A stretch of 64,000 nt of DNA, taken from assembly GCF_016900895.1 (NCBI RefSeq), contig NZ_JAFEUN010000008.1:1-64000 (forward strand), given 5' to 3'. Within the stretch, counting starts at the first letter, position 1. Each line of letters begins with the position of its first letter. Source of the stretch: Parashewanella hymeniacidonis. Its GTDB lineage: Bacteria; Pseudomonadota; Gammaproteobacteria; Enterobacterales; Shewanellaceae. A program made the position numbers and the translations under genes. Of the stretch, positions 16,355 to 25,089 are shown piece by piece. The notes under the pieces were generated by a model, which searched no databases, was not told the DNA's origin, and was given only the letters and a program-made list of their open reading frames with translations.

Positions 16355-17347
16355 TTAAGAGTTCAAAGTACGTTTCCTGTTTCCCACATACTTTTTGTAT
16401 TGAGTAATAATTTCTTTAGAGTTACCAATAAGGTGTGTGTCAGCATTAGTGGCAATTTTCGTGTTTAGCTCGCCCACTATATGTTTATCAATAGTCTGTA
16501 TTCCGTCTTTAAATCGCCCAGACTGACTTATAATATATCCAATTCAGGGTGAAATAGGGAAATAGTTATCACAATGAATAACTTGATCGTTTATGCTATC
16601 AAGAGTTAATGATGGATGTACGTTAATAGATGGATTATCAGATGTTATAAATGCTATATCTGTATCGTTGACCAATAAAGTGTGTGTATCTTCATGTCTA
16701 GTTGTAAAGAATGAATAGCCAATATTGATACCTATCATATAGCTTATAATCCAGGAACATTCGGCTAGAAGCTTTTTATACCAGTCAGGAACAGCACTGT
16801 TATTATTCGTGAATAAATTGCGGAAGCTTTTTGTTCTTGTTGTCTGATGTCCAATAAATAGCATGAATTTTTCCATGTTATCTTTGTCATTCAATACTGA
16901 TATATCTTCATTAGCCAAAGAATCTATAATTGGTCTTACGGCGTTTTCTTGGTCGGTGTACATTTTTTCCATTGTCTTAGATTCAAGAGCAGCAAACACT
17001 TTGTTGATTAGCACGTCTTTTTTGTTGCTTTGGTGGTAGTGGTTTTTAAGAGTTTGAGTTTCTGGGAATACAGTAAGATCGTCTTTATGTTTTTCTTGAA
17101 GAAATTCAGGGCTACAACCGCTAAAATCTCTGATAATATTCATGTGAGCTTGGGTAAGAGTTACTGACTTATAAAAATCTTGTTCAACATTTATAGCTTT
17201 TGTACCAACTTGGTGTATAGCACCTCTTTGATCAAGATGCCAAACTTCTTTTGGTTTGTCTTTAGAGGCCCAAAACTTCATGTAATAAGACCATACATAA
17301 TGATGATTTCTTTGAACCTCCAAATCTTTGTCACTGAATTTTGTCAT
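16355..17347 (-). pseudogene. DUF4238 family gene with an internal nonsense codon
   Basis: The first 267 codons encode a DUF4238 protein (QRNHHYVWSYYMKFW near the N-terminus, FITSDNPSINVHP and NYFPISP near the break). A TGA at 16544-16546 follows NYFPISP, yet the frame continues for 62 codons (IGYIISQSGRFKDG, then KHIVGELNTKIATNADTHLI, NSKEIITQYKK) to a TAA at 16355-16357. Relatives have Arg/Lys at the broken position, so CGA-to-TGA is the simple explanation. The start is supported by GGAG 5 bp upstream. DUF4238 function is not established; some members sit in defence islands. The short form could be made but would lack the conserved tail. Confidence 0.85.
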
Positions 17348-17498
17348 AGTATCTCCATGTTATTGATCTTCTATTGTAACTAAAATGAGTTAGCGAAAAG
17401 AATTATTCTGGCTCATTAAAAAGTCACATATCCGACAGAATAAATTAATTTTCTAATTAACTTTAATTAGGCTACTAACCAACTTTGGGGCACTTATT

Positions 17499-17760
17499 GG
17501 AAAAGTGCTTCGCACTTTAAAAAGTCGTGGGCTTTCCGCCCACACCCGAGCAAGAAGGAATTCTCCAGCAAATCCCTTCTTGCATCATCCCGTGCCGCCC
17601 CACAAAGTTAAACGTAATTCCTCTTATTGCAAAAAATACCTAACGCTTCCGATGGTACATCCATGTACCTCGGAAGCTAGCGCAGCGTCCATGCTGCGCT
17701 TACGATATTTTTCACCAACGCTGAATTACAACTGTGCCATGGGGAACCGTTGTAACCTGA
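17499..17760 (+). repeat. Hairpin-rich structured repeat, copy A
   Basis: A chain of hairpins: AAGTGCTTCGCACTT, GTGGGC...GCCCAC, AAGAAGG...CCTTCTT, GCTTCCGA...TCGGAAGC enclosing GGTACATCCATGTACC (17654-17669), GCGCAGCGTCCATGCTGCGC, and TTACAAC...GTTGTAA. Copy B lies inverted at 17890-18142 with different stems but the same fold and loops. Not a gene, although a short open frame crosses it. Confidence 0.85.
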
Positions 17761-17889
17761 GAGGTTATCGGTTATTTCTAAATAAACTTAATGTTATGTT
17801 CGAATGCTTTATTCGAGCATCTATCGCCTTTGTTCGAATAATTAAAACAGGATAAAGACGATTTAGAGAGTCAAATATCGTTTAAGGGC

Positions 17890-18142
17890 TGATGGTTCCC
17901 ATTGAAGCTGTTGAAGATATTATTGAATGTGAAATGACATGAGCCTGACATGGATGTCAGGCTAGGCTCAGTGGTACATGGATGTACCATCTGAGACGTT
18001 AGTCATTTATTCAATTATATCTGAAACGCTCAGCTTCGTTGGGGCGGCGTAGGGGATTCATAAGGGGAAATCGCTGTAGATTTCCTCTTGTGGCGGTGTG
18101 GAGTGCAACTCCACGATCTTTAAACTTCGTAGAAGTTTTCCC
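17890..18142 (-). repeat. Hairpin-rich structured repeat, copy B (inverted)
   Basis: Read on the minus strand it lines up with copy A: AACTTCTACGAAGTT, GTGGAG...CTCCAC, AAGAGGAAA..., CTCAGATGGTACATCC..., AGCCTGACATCCATGTCAGGCT, then a conserved GGGAACC. Stem sequences differ but stay paired. The 17761-17889 stretch between the copies shows no gene. Confidence 0.85.
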
Positions 18143-18242
18143 TAATCGAAAACACGATTAACCAAAAACCTGGTTAGACCTCTTCTATTCCCGACCAACC
18201 CTTGTTATAGTTTCAGCGAACATGTGTAAGCTGGAATTTTAT

Positions 18243-18899
18243 ATGATGTCACAAAGCGCAATAACTCAATCACAGGTCGATGGCTACAGTGTAAAAGAAG
18301 AAATACTTAACGCAGTTACTCATGCTGTTGGCGTCATTTTCAGTATCATTGGGCTGATTAGCCTTTTGGCAACAAATACTGTTGGTGAGTTTGGTAAACA
18401 GGTGTGTTACAGCATCTATGGTGCATCCATGATTGCGTTATTTACTGCTTCAACTCTATATCACGCAGTCACTCACCCAACAGCAAAATCTGTTCTGAAG
18501 ATGGTCGATCACTGTGCCATTTATTTATTAATTGCAGGTTCTTATACACCATTACTGTTCGCTTTGCCGTCGAGTAAAGTGGGTAACATTATGTTGGTAA
18601 TTATTTGGTCATTAGCGGCCATTGGTATTGCATTTAAGTTAGTGTTCAAAAGCCGATTTAAAGTCGTGTCATTAGCAACGTATTTAGGGATGGGGTTTGC
18701 AGCAGTATTTATCTTGCCTGATATTTATCAAATGCTACCTGCTGGTGGTTTATGGCTGTTAGGGCTTGGCGGTGCAGCCTACACCTTTGGGGTGTTCTTT
18801 TATGTACAAAAGAAAAAACAATATACCCATGCAATATGGCATCTATTTGTATTGGCAGGGGCAGGCTTTCACTACGGATTGATTTTTAACTATGCTTGA
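18243..18899 (+). CDS. trhA: TrhA/YqfA-like hemolysin III family membrane protein
   Basis: Seven-helix inner-membrane protein of the PAQR/hemolysin III family (YqfA in E. coli, where it affects membrane fluidity). Visible marks are KEEILNAVTHAVG at the start, STLYHAV in helix 2 to 3, and KMVDHCAIYLLIAGSYTP, followed by regular hydrophobic segments and YTHAIWHLFVLAGAGFHY at the C-terminus. The His residues would form the metal site of PAQR proteins. The ATG at 18243 has GGA 8 bp upstream. It ends in a terminator hairpin facing trhP. Hemolytic activity is not implied. Confidence 0.9.
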   Translation: MMSQSAITQSQVDGYSVKEEILNAVTHAVGVIFSIIGLISLLATNTVGEFGKQVCYSIYGASMIALFTASTLYHAVTHPTAKSVLKMVDHCAIYLLIAGSYTPLLFALPSSKVGNIMLVIIWSLAAIGIAFKLVFKSRFKVVSLATYLGMGFAAVFILPDIYQMLPAGGLWLLGLGGAAYTFGVFFYVQKKKQYTHAIWHLFVLAGAGFHYGLIFNYA

Positions 18900-18902
18900 C
18901 GA

Positions 18903-18940
18903 CAGGCAGTAACTCCCGCTAAACGGGAGTTAGATGCCTG
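18903..18940. terminator. Bidirectional terminator between trhA and trhP
   Basis: Nested arms CAGGCA/TGCCTG and AACTCCCG/CGGGAGTT (18911-18918, 18924-18931) lie between two convergent genes. Confidence 0.75.
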
Positions 18941-18964
18941 CTTTCTCTGGTGTGACTGGAAATA

Positions 18965-20347
18965 TTAACCAGCTTGCTCATGCGGGTTACGGGTATCTTT
19001 TCCTTGAGGTAAATTTCTCAATAAAATAGCTTTATCTAAGTCTACTTCTTTCGGTATATCTAAATACACGATGTGACCGTTACCTTTACCGGATTCTACT
19101 GCTTCACCTTTGCGGTTCTCTAAACCGTCAATTTTAAGGTTCATGTTACCTTGAGGTGTCATCAGTTCTACGCTGTCACCCACTGAGAATTTATTTTTAA
19201 CATCAATTTCTGCCAATCCAGCGTAGTTACGTTCGCCCGTTAATTCACCACAAAATTGTTGTGAGTCACTGACCGAATATCCATAGTCATAATTCTGATA
19301 TTCATCATGGACGTGACGGCGTAAGAATCCTTCGGTGTAACCTCGGTGTGCAAGACCTTCGAGTTGACGCATTAGGCTTGGGTCAAACTCTTTGCCTGCA
19401 ACGGCATCTTCAATTGCATTACGATAAAGCTGAGCAGTACGCGCTACGTAGTAGAACGATTTAGTTCGGCCTTCAATCTTTAATGAATCAACACCCATTT
19501 TCGTTAAACGCTCAACGTGTTGGATTGCACGAAGATCTTTTGAGTTCATGATGTAAGTACCATGCTCATCTTCGAACGCTGGCATGTACTCACCTGGACG
19601 GTTGTCTTCTTGCAGAAGGTAGATGTTATCTGTTGCAGCGCCTTTACCTAATGTTGGCTCAGGTGTCTGGATTTGAACGGTTGGGGCTTCTGGCTGAACG
19701 GCAACAACATCGCCTGTTTCATTTTCTTTTGCTTCATGTACGTCATATTTCCAACGACATGCGTTAGTGCAAGTGCCTTGGTTAGGATCTCGTTTGTTGA
19801 TGTAGCCTGAAAGTAAGCAGCGACCTGAATACGCCATGCATAATGCACCGTGAACAAATACCTCGAGTTCGATATCTGGGCAGCGTTGACGAATTTCTTC
19901 AATTTCATCCAGTGATAATTCGCGAGAAAGGATGACACGCTTGATGCCTTGCTGCTCCCAGAATTTTACTGATGCCCAGTTGATGGCGTTAGCCTGAACA
20001 GATAAATGGACTTCTTGTTCAGGGAAAGCTTCACGCACCATCATAATCAAACCGGGATCCGACATGATTAAGGCATCAGGTTTCATGTCAATTACAGGTT
20101 GCATGTCCTTGATGTAAGTTTTTAATTTTGCGTTGTGTGGAGCAATGTTACTGACCACGTAGAGCTTCTTACCTAAGTCGTGTGCTTCTTGAATACCTTG
20201 GGCTAGGTTTTCAAGTTTAAAATCATTATTTCTTACACGGAGGCTATACCTTGGCTGGCCGGCATATACCGCATCTGCACCATAGGCAAACGCATAACGC
20301 ATGTTTTTTAGGGTTCCGGCAGGAGACAGAAGCTCAGGCTTAAACAT
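18965..20347 (-). CDS. trhP: tRNA hydroxylation protein TrhP (peptidase U32 family, YegQ)
   Basis: U32 family protein homologous to YegQ, now TrhP, which with RlhA-type partners hydroxylates U34 to ho5U in tRNA using prephenate. Sequence landmarks: FKPELLSPAGTLKNMRYAFA, ADAVYAGQPRYSLRVRNNDF, the family signature ELEVFVHGALCMAYSGRCLLSGYINKRD in pieces, the Cys cluster (CMAYSGRCLLS, GTCTNACRWKY) of a probable Fe-S site, and DSLKIEGRTKS. The ATG at 20347 has GAGAG 6 bp upstream; a GTG four codons earlier is less likely. Length 460 aa is normal. Confidence 0.93.
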   Translation of the reverse strand: MFKPELLSPAGTLKNMRYAFAYGADAVYAGQPRYSLRVRNNDFKLENLAQGIQEAHDLGKKLYVVSNIAPHNAKLKTYIKDMQPVIDMKPDALIMSDPGLIMMVREAFPEQEVHLSVQANAINWASVKFWEQQGIKRVILSRELSLDEIEEIRQRCPDIELEVFVHGALCMAYSGRCLLSGYINKRDPNQGTCTNACRWKYDVHEAKENETGDVVAVQPEAPTVQIQTPEPTLGKGAATDNIYLLQEDNRPGEYMPAFEDEHGTYIMNSKDLRAIQHVERLTKMGVDSLKIEGRTKSFYYVARTAQLYRNAIEDAVAGKEFDPSLMRQLEGLAHRGYTEGFLRRHVHDEYQNYDYGYSVSDSQQFCGELTGERNYAGLAEIDVKNKFSVGDSVELMTPQGNMNLKIDGLENRKGEAVESGKGNGHIVYLDIPKEVDLDKAILLRNLPQGKDTRNPHEQAG

Positions 20348-20626
20348 ATTTACTCTCACATTTACTCAAAATAATCATTGCTGGGTATTGATCAACAATG
20401 AAGAAATATCGCTATCGAGTTTTAATCAATAACAACGCAATAGTTCGTTACTACTTTATGGGTAGTAATGGGCGGCGTATTTTACTGGTTGAGGTGAGCG
20501 ATATGCAAATTAATTGAACAAACAAACCATGGTTAAGTCACGATTTGAAAATAAGAAAAATTATCGAAAGTGTCTTATCCTTAAATATCCACAACAAAAA
20601 TTGATTGATAATAGGGATGTTTATCA
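20348..20626. other. Intergenic region between divergent trhP and HDOD gene
   Basis: 279 bp, AT-rich, with promoter space for both divergent genes. No RNA gene or repeat was recognised; a short open frame at 20514-20732 overlaps the HDOD gene and is not credible. Confidence 0.6.
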
Positions 20627-21469
20627 ATGGACGTTGAACGTATCGTTACCGAAGAGCTTTTTCGAAAGCTTCAAGAAGACTCACTTATTTTACCATCTTT
20701 GCCTGATGTGGCCATTGAGGTTGAAAACGTGATGAATCGACCAAGCTCTAACATTAAGCAAGTGGTTGAAGTGGTAAAAAAAGACACGGCCATTACGGCA
20801 AAAGTCATCCGTGTTGCTAACAGTGCAATGTATTGTCGTGGACGTCGGGCTGATAATTTACAGGCCGCCATCATTAGGATTGGTTTCGACCAAATTAAGT
20901 CAATTGTGACGTCATTGGCACTTGAGCAACTGTTTATCTCCAGTAATGAGATGGTCTGGAAGGTGATGGACGAGGTTTGGAACTGTTCCGTCGAGATTGC
21001 AGCCGCTTCATGCTCTCTATTAATCCAATATCAAAAAAATAACCAACAAAGTAAGTTGGATGTTGAAACGCTTACGCTTGCGGCATTAGTGCATAACATT
21101 GGTGCATTGCCTGTCTTGGCTGAGGCTGAAATTCACCCGGATTTATTTGAAGATGTTTCAGTACTCAGAAAAGTAATTCAGCATGTGCAAACACCAATCG
21201 GAACTGCGATTGTAAAATGCTGGGATTTCACAGATGAAATAATTGAAGTAATAGAACATTTGAGTGATTTTAGTTACATCACCGATGAAGTAACTTATTT
21301 AGACTTTATCAGAGCCGCAGCACTTTACTTAGGAATGATAAAGTCGCAACAATCCATTGCAAGTAAGATGGACTTCTACACCATAAAAGGTTTACCAACC
21401 AGTGGAGAAGAGCTTGCAAGCGATGCCTTTTTAGCTCAATATCGAGACATAAAGAAAAGTTATCAATAA
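20627..21469 (+). CDS. HDOD domain protein, 280 aa
   Basis: The HDOD domain is a non-catalytic relative of HD phosphohydrolases found in signalling proteins. The motif LPSLPDVAIEVENVMN and KDTAITAKVIRVANSAMYCRG are typical, as is AALVHNIGALPVLAEAE, which keeps a His but lacks the HD pair. No receiver or output domain is attached. It is followed 130 bp later by an EAL protein in the same direction, so it may act in the same c-di-GMP or motility circuit. Function is otherwise unknown. Confidence 0.88.
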   Translation: MDVERIVTEELFRKLQEDSLILPSLPDVAIEVENVMNRPSSNIKQVVEVVKKDTAITAKVIRVANSAMYCRGRRADNLQAAIIRIGFDQIKSIVTSLALEQLFISSNEMVWKVMDEVWNCSVEIAAASCSLLIQYQKNNQQSKLDVETLTLAALVHNIGALPVLAEAEIHPDLFEDVSVLRKVIQHVQTPIGTAIVKCWDFTDEIIEVIEHLSDFSYITDEVTYLDFIRAAALYLGMIKSQQSIASKMDFYTIKGLPTSGEELASDAFLAQYRDIKKSYQ

Positions 21470-21596
21470 GTTAACGGTAAGTTGCTGGTAAGTTTGTGTT
21501 AATATTTACATTAACGTAATCGTTTTATTATAAAATAATCATAAGCTACGAAAATGCAGTACATTTTTTAAGGTGCCGAAAAATAAGGATAATGGC

Positions 21597-23132
21597 ATGC
21601 TTTTTTATGGGAGTATTTCAGCGTTAATTATCGTCTTGTTCAGTTATGTCGTCATTGCGTGGCGTATAAATCGAATAGCAAATGAGGAAGATGAATTTAT
21701 TAATCGACTTTCTATGAAGGTCTCTTCTCAGATAGATAAACGCTCAAAATTAAATTTATATGATGTGCCTTTTCGCTTTAGAGGACTTTATAACTCTATC
21801 GATGGTTTACTGCGCGTGCTACCACCACCTACAGGCCTCGATAAATTGACTGGTGTTATGAATCGGTTAGGCCTTAAACGTCGATTGGCGATGTTGATGC
21901 CGATTCAAACGGGTGTTTTTATTTTAATTGATATCCATCGCTTTCGTTACGTGAATGACTTGTTTGGGTTTACACTCGGTGATCAACTGCTCAAGCGCAT
22001 GTCAGAGCGTTTAAAGTGCCTACCTCAAAAACCAAAGTTATTAGCTCGAATGAGTGGTGCTGAGTTCTTTATGTATTTAGATTCAGGTACAACTTACGAT
22101 GAACTTCAGTCTCTTCAACACCATCTGCAATCCCCGTTCGATATAAAAGGCACTCCCATCAGTGTTCGCCTTAAAATCGGTGTACTTGATGTAAATGAGC
22201 ATTTTTCAGATGTGAGTGTAATGCTTAAAAGATTAGATTTAGCGATCAAAAAAGCCAGTGATCACCCAGAGCTTATCGCCAGCTATCGTGAAGGCGATGA
22301 TAGTGTGCAACTGAGAGAACTTGAGATCATAGGTTCAATACCCAAAGCGCTAGAACGCAATGAACCCTATATTGTGTTTCAGCCCAAAGAAGAGCTAATT
22401 GATGGTAGTTTTAGACAAGTTGAAGCATTAATTCGTTGGGAACATAAAAAATTTGGCCCACTTTCTCCTTCTGAATTTATTCCATTAGCTGAAAGAGCAG
22501 GGATTATTGATCTCATCAGTCGTTGGACGCTTGAGCAGGTTTTTATTCAGCAACGAGAGTGGCGAGCTGCTGGACTCTACACTTGCGTAGCCGTTAATTT
22601 ATCTTCTGAAGATTTATGCAGTGACACTTTAGTCGATGATATTAAATCTGGATTTGAACGTTATAAGCTACCCTCTGATTGTTTAATGATCGAAATAACG
22701 GAAAGTAGCTTGATGGAAGACACCGCTAAGGCGATTCAAATCTTAACCTCGCTTAGAAGTCTCGGGGTAAAAATTGCGATGGATGATTTTGGCACTGGTC
22801 ATTCATCATTAGCGTATTTGAAAAACCTTCCTATTGATGAAGTCAAAATTGACCGTTCTTTTTTGTCGGGAATCTTTAATGAAAAGGCTTCACTCTTTAT
22901 CCTTGAAGCAAGTATCAGCCTTCCTAAAAAATTAGGGCTAAATGTGACCGTTGAAGGTGTAGAAACGGCAAAGGTTCGTGAATTAATGATACGGCTTGAC
23001 GTCGATAAGATTCAAGGCCAATTTTATGCTAAACCCATGCGTCCATTCGAGTTAGAGCTAAAGTGGAATGAACTTAATCGACAAACAGGCATAAATAACC
23101 CCGTTGTATTAGATTACGGATTTAATGGCTGA
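21597..23132 (+). CDS. EAL c-di-GMP phosphodiesterase with degenerate GGDEF, membrane-anchored
   Basis: Likely hydrolyses c-di-GMP. An N-terminal membrane helix (FYGSISALIIVLFSYVVIAW) is followed by a GGDEF domain whose signature is SGAEF instead of GGDEF, so it probably has no cyclase activity. The EAL domain looks intact: VEALIRWEH, AVNLSSEDL, MIEITESSLM, MDDFGTGHSSLAYLKNLP and DEVKIDRSF, with metal-binding residues present and VEGVETAKV. The ATG at 21597 follows AAGGAT by 7 bp; a GTG at 21573 has no good ribosome site. It lies behind the HDOD gene and its stop overlaps the convergent thioesterase gene by 11 bp. Confidence 0.93.
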   Translation: MLFYGSISALIIVLFSYVVIAWRINRIANEEDEFINRLSMKVSSQIDKRSKLNLYDVPFRFRGLYNSIDGLLRVLPPPTGLDKLTGVMNRLGLKRRLAMLMPIQTGVFILIDIHRFRYVNDLFGFTLGDQLLKRMSERLKCLPQKPKLLARMSGAEFFMYLDSGTTYDELQSLQHHLQSPFDIKGTPISVRLKIGVLDVNEHFSDVSVMLKRLDLAIKKASDHPELIASYREGDDSVQLRELEIIGSIPKALERNEPYIVFQPKEELIDGSFRQVEALIRWEHKKFGPLSPSEFIPLAERAGIIDLISRWTLEQVFIQQREWRAAGLYTCVAVNLSSEDLCSDTLVDDIKSGFERYKLPSDCLMIEITESSLMEDTAKAIQILTSLRSLGVKIAMDDFGTGHSSLAYLKNLPIDEVKIDRSFLSGIFNEKASLFILEASISLPKKLGLNVTVEGVETAKVRELMIRLDVDKIQGQFYAKPMRPFELELKWNELNRQTGINNPVVLDYGFNG

Positions 23133-23550
23133 TTGCTGTTGACAGTTCTTTTAGTAAAGCTTCAGGCATAACTGTTAATTGACGTTGCGTATTCATACAC
23201 ACCATTTCAATAACACTCGTTACAGCAGGCTTTTTAGCATGAAGGCGCCAAATCTCTTGATGCCAAACAGTGCGATACTGGCTTTCTATATAAAAGCGAG
23301 TTCTTACATCAATAATATCAGCAAACTCAACGCCTTCACTGCAAGTCATTTCTGTTTTATAGACTGCAAACCCTAACTTCTGTTCGAGCCAAAGCTCATT
23401 AAGCCTGTTTGCACCGATGACATGTTCACGAGCTCTTTCAAAGTATTTTAAAAAGTTAGGATGGTACACCACACCAGAAAAGTCCGTGTCTTCATAATAG
23501 ATTTGGACAGGAAAGTGAAATGTGTTGCTGAAGACATGTTTGCTATTCAT
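23122..23550 (-). CDS. Acyl-CoA thioesterase of the YbgC/hotdog family
   Basis: Short hotdog-fold enzyme. YYEDTDFSGVVYHPNFLKYFERARE near the start carries the family's catalytic Asp and is the clearest marker. Length 142 aa fits YbgC-type thioesterases, which cleave acyl-CoA or act near the Tol-Pal system. The start overlaps the stop of the NYN gene by one base (TAATG), so the two are co-translated. The substrate is not known. Confidence 0.9.
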   Translation of the reverse strand: MNSKHVFSNTFHFPVQIYYEDTDFSGVVYHPNFLKYFERAREHVIGANRLNELWLEQKLGFAVYKTEMTCSEGVEFADIIDVRTRFYIESQYRTVWHQEIWRLHAKKPAVTSVIEMVCMNTQRQLTVMPEALLKELSTAISH

Positions 23551-24023
23551 TATCTTAATAATTCGGGAGTAATTTCATGAAATCGGGTGGCTGAGTCTAT
23601 GAGTGATTTTGCTGTGAGTGTTGGAACCCCGTAAACTTGAGTTTCTACCTGAAATTTCTCAGTTACTTTTTGCAGTAGCAAACTAAAATCGCCATCGCCG
23701 GATAACAAGATAACAGTATCAACTTCAGAGGCTGCTTCTAACACATCAATCGTGATGCCAACATCCCAATCACCTTTTGCGCTTCCATCAGCACGTTGAA
23801 TAAAAGGTTTCAGTTTGACATTAAAACCTATATGCCTCAGCGCATCTTGAAACTTAATCTGGCCGTCGTCCTGTCTTGCAATTGCGTAGGCATTAGCATG
23901 AACGATATCACCTTCATAGCTCAAAAACTCCCAAAGTTTACGGTAGTTAAATTGGCGATTAAAAGCTTCTTTAGTCGTGTAATAGATGTTTTGTACATCT
24001 ACGAATATCGCAATTTTTTTCAA
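23550..24023 (-). CDS. NYN/PIN-like (LabA/DUF88) domain protein
   Basis: A NYN domain, a PIN-type putative RNase fold. Acidic residues are visible as FVDVQNIYY, DWDVGITIDVLEAA and LLSGDGDFSLLLQKV. Length (157 aa) covers the domain only. It precedes the thioesterase gene in a two-gene operon with one-base overlap. RNase activity is known for some relatives but not shown here. Confidence 0.9.
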   Translation of the reverse strand: MKKIAIFVDVQNIYYTTKEAFNRQFNYRKLWEFLSYEGDIVHANAYAIARQDDGQIKFQDALRHIGFNVKLKPFIQRADGSAKGDWDVGITIDVLEAASEVDTVILLSGDGDFSLLLQKVTEKFQVETQVYGVPTLTAKSLIDSATRFHEITPELLR

Positions 24024-24118
24024 AAGATACTTTGTGTTTGAATGTTAGGCACAATTCTGCCTTGTTCCTTTTCAAATCGCCATCTTATTTTGAATTCAGT
24101 AAGATAATTGCTCTGAGT

Positions 24119-24667
24119 CTACTGTCTGTATTTAAGGAGAAAGTTTAGATAGGACTGATAACCGTTTGGATCATAGTTTTCTGAGTGTTGATTCATAAAA
24201 CCATGTAAATATGCTGCCTTAGTCATTTCAAGCTGCGGTTTTTGCTTGAGTGCATCCATTAATTCGTCAATATCAAAATGTGCTTCTTGTTTGGGAAAGA
24301 TAAGGTGAGTTGGTATTGATGGCTCAATCTCAGTCGCTTTTCTAATTTGGGAACCATAAAACCCGATGAATTTATTACAACAAAGTTTATGAAGTTGCTC
24401 AGACAGTTTCCATACTGCACTGGCTCCCATGCTAAAGCCAATTAATACATAAGGTTCTTTTTGATTTTCAAGTTCTTTACGTAGATGCTCGACATACTTG
24501 TTTAAGCCAATGTTTGTTTGGAAGTAATTGTAAGCTTCCTGTTCTTGCTTAAACCTAAAATCTATTCCGGTGTAGGGGTCGATAATTCGCGCATTATTGA
24601 AGGATTGCGCTAGCTTTTCTGTAGCAGGCGTTCTCCCCCAGATATCAGTGATAATTATTCCTTTCAT
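24119..24667 (-). CDS. Small alpha/beta hydrolase
   Basis: A single-domain alpha/beta hydrolase related to dienelactone hydrolases. The nucleophile elbow is GFSMGAS, an Asp region HLIFPKQEAHFD follows, and the likely catalytic His is in YLHGFMN near the C-terminus. No signal peptide. ATG at 24667 has GGA 6 bp upstream; the TTG two codons earlier is not needed. The substrate is unknown. It stands apart from the NYN operon by about 95 bp. Confidence 0.82.
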   Translation of the reverse strand: MKGIIITDIWGRTPATEKLAQSFNNARIIDPYTGIDFRFKQEQEAYNYFQTNIGLNKYVEHLRKELENQKEPYVLIGFSMGASAVWKLSEQLHKLCCNKFIGFYGSQIRKATEIEPSIPTHLIFPKQEAHFDIDELMDALKQKPQLEMTKAAYLHGFMNQHSENYDPNGYQSYLNFLLKYRQ

Positions 24668-25050
24668 TAGCAATCCATGTATCGAATTTAAAATTTAGTC
24701 TAGAAAAAACTCTACTTAAAAGTTTACTGAGCCAATTTAAGAGTTGCTACACCAGCAACGATGAGCAATATCATAAGGTAGCGACGACAATACCTGTAAT
24801 CCTTGTTTCATTTTCTTGAGCCATTTTTAGGTCGACTGGCTAACCTGTCTCGAATAATCTCACTAAAACATGATAAATCAAAAGCATGTCAATCTTCTAG
24901 ATGTTTATTAATACGATATATAGCTTGAAAAGGCGGTTTATAAAATAGCATTTTTATGGTTGAGGATAGATTGTTGAATAACTAAAAGTTGATGAGTAGA
25001 GGAGGTTGAATTTGAAGAATAACAATAGGGTTTGAAGTCATTTAGAGGGA
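24668..25050. other. Gene-free stretch downstream of ettA
   Basis: No credible gene. On the minus strand around 24725-24800 a 20-residue hydrophobic run (YLMILLIVAGVATLKLAQ, then stop) looks like the end of a small membrane protein, but there is no start in frame and a second frame carries a plausible N-terminus, so it is probably a frameshifted relic. Confidence 0.4.
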
Positions 25051-25074
25051 AAGGGCAGAGATGACTCTGCCCTT
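25051..25074 (-). terminator. Terminator of ettA
   Basis: AAGGGCAGAG (25051-25060) and CTCTGCCCTT (25065-25074) with a 4-base loop, 16 bp after the ettA stop. The T-run is short. Confidence 0.75.
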
Positions 25075-25089
25075 ATTGCACAGGAGTTG

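Noticed and set aside
17505-17855. Open frame of 116 codons through the hairpin region
   Set aside because: Its sequence is the structured repeat itself; no ribosome site and no protein-like composition.
24725-24840. Small membrane protein gene
   Set aside because: The hydrophobic run has no start codon in frame and a shifted frame holds the N-terminus; kept only as a possible relic.
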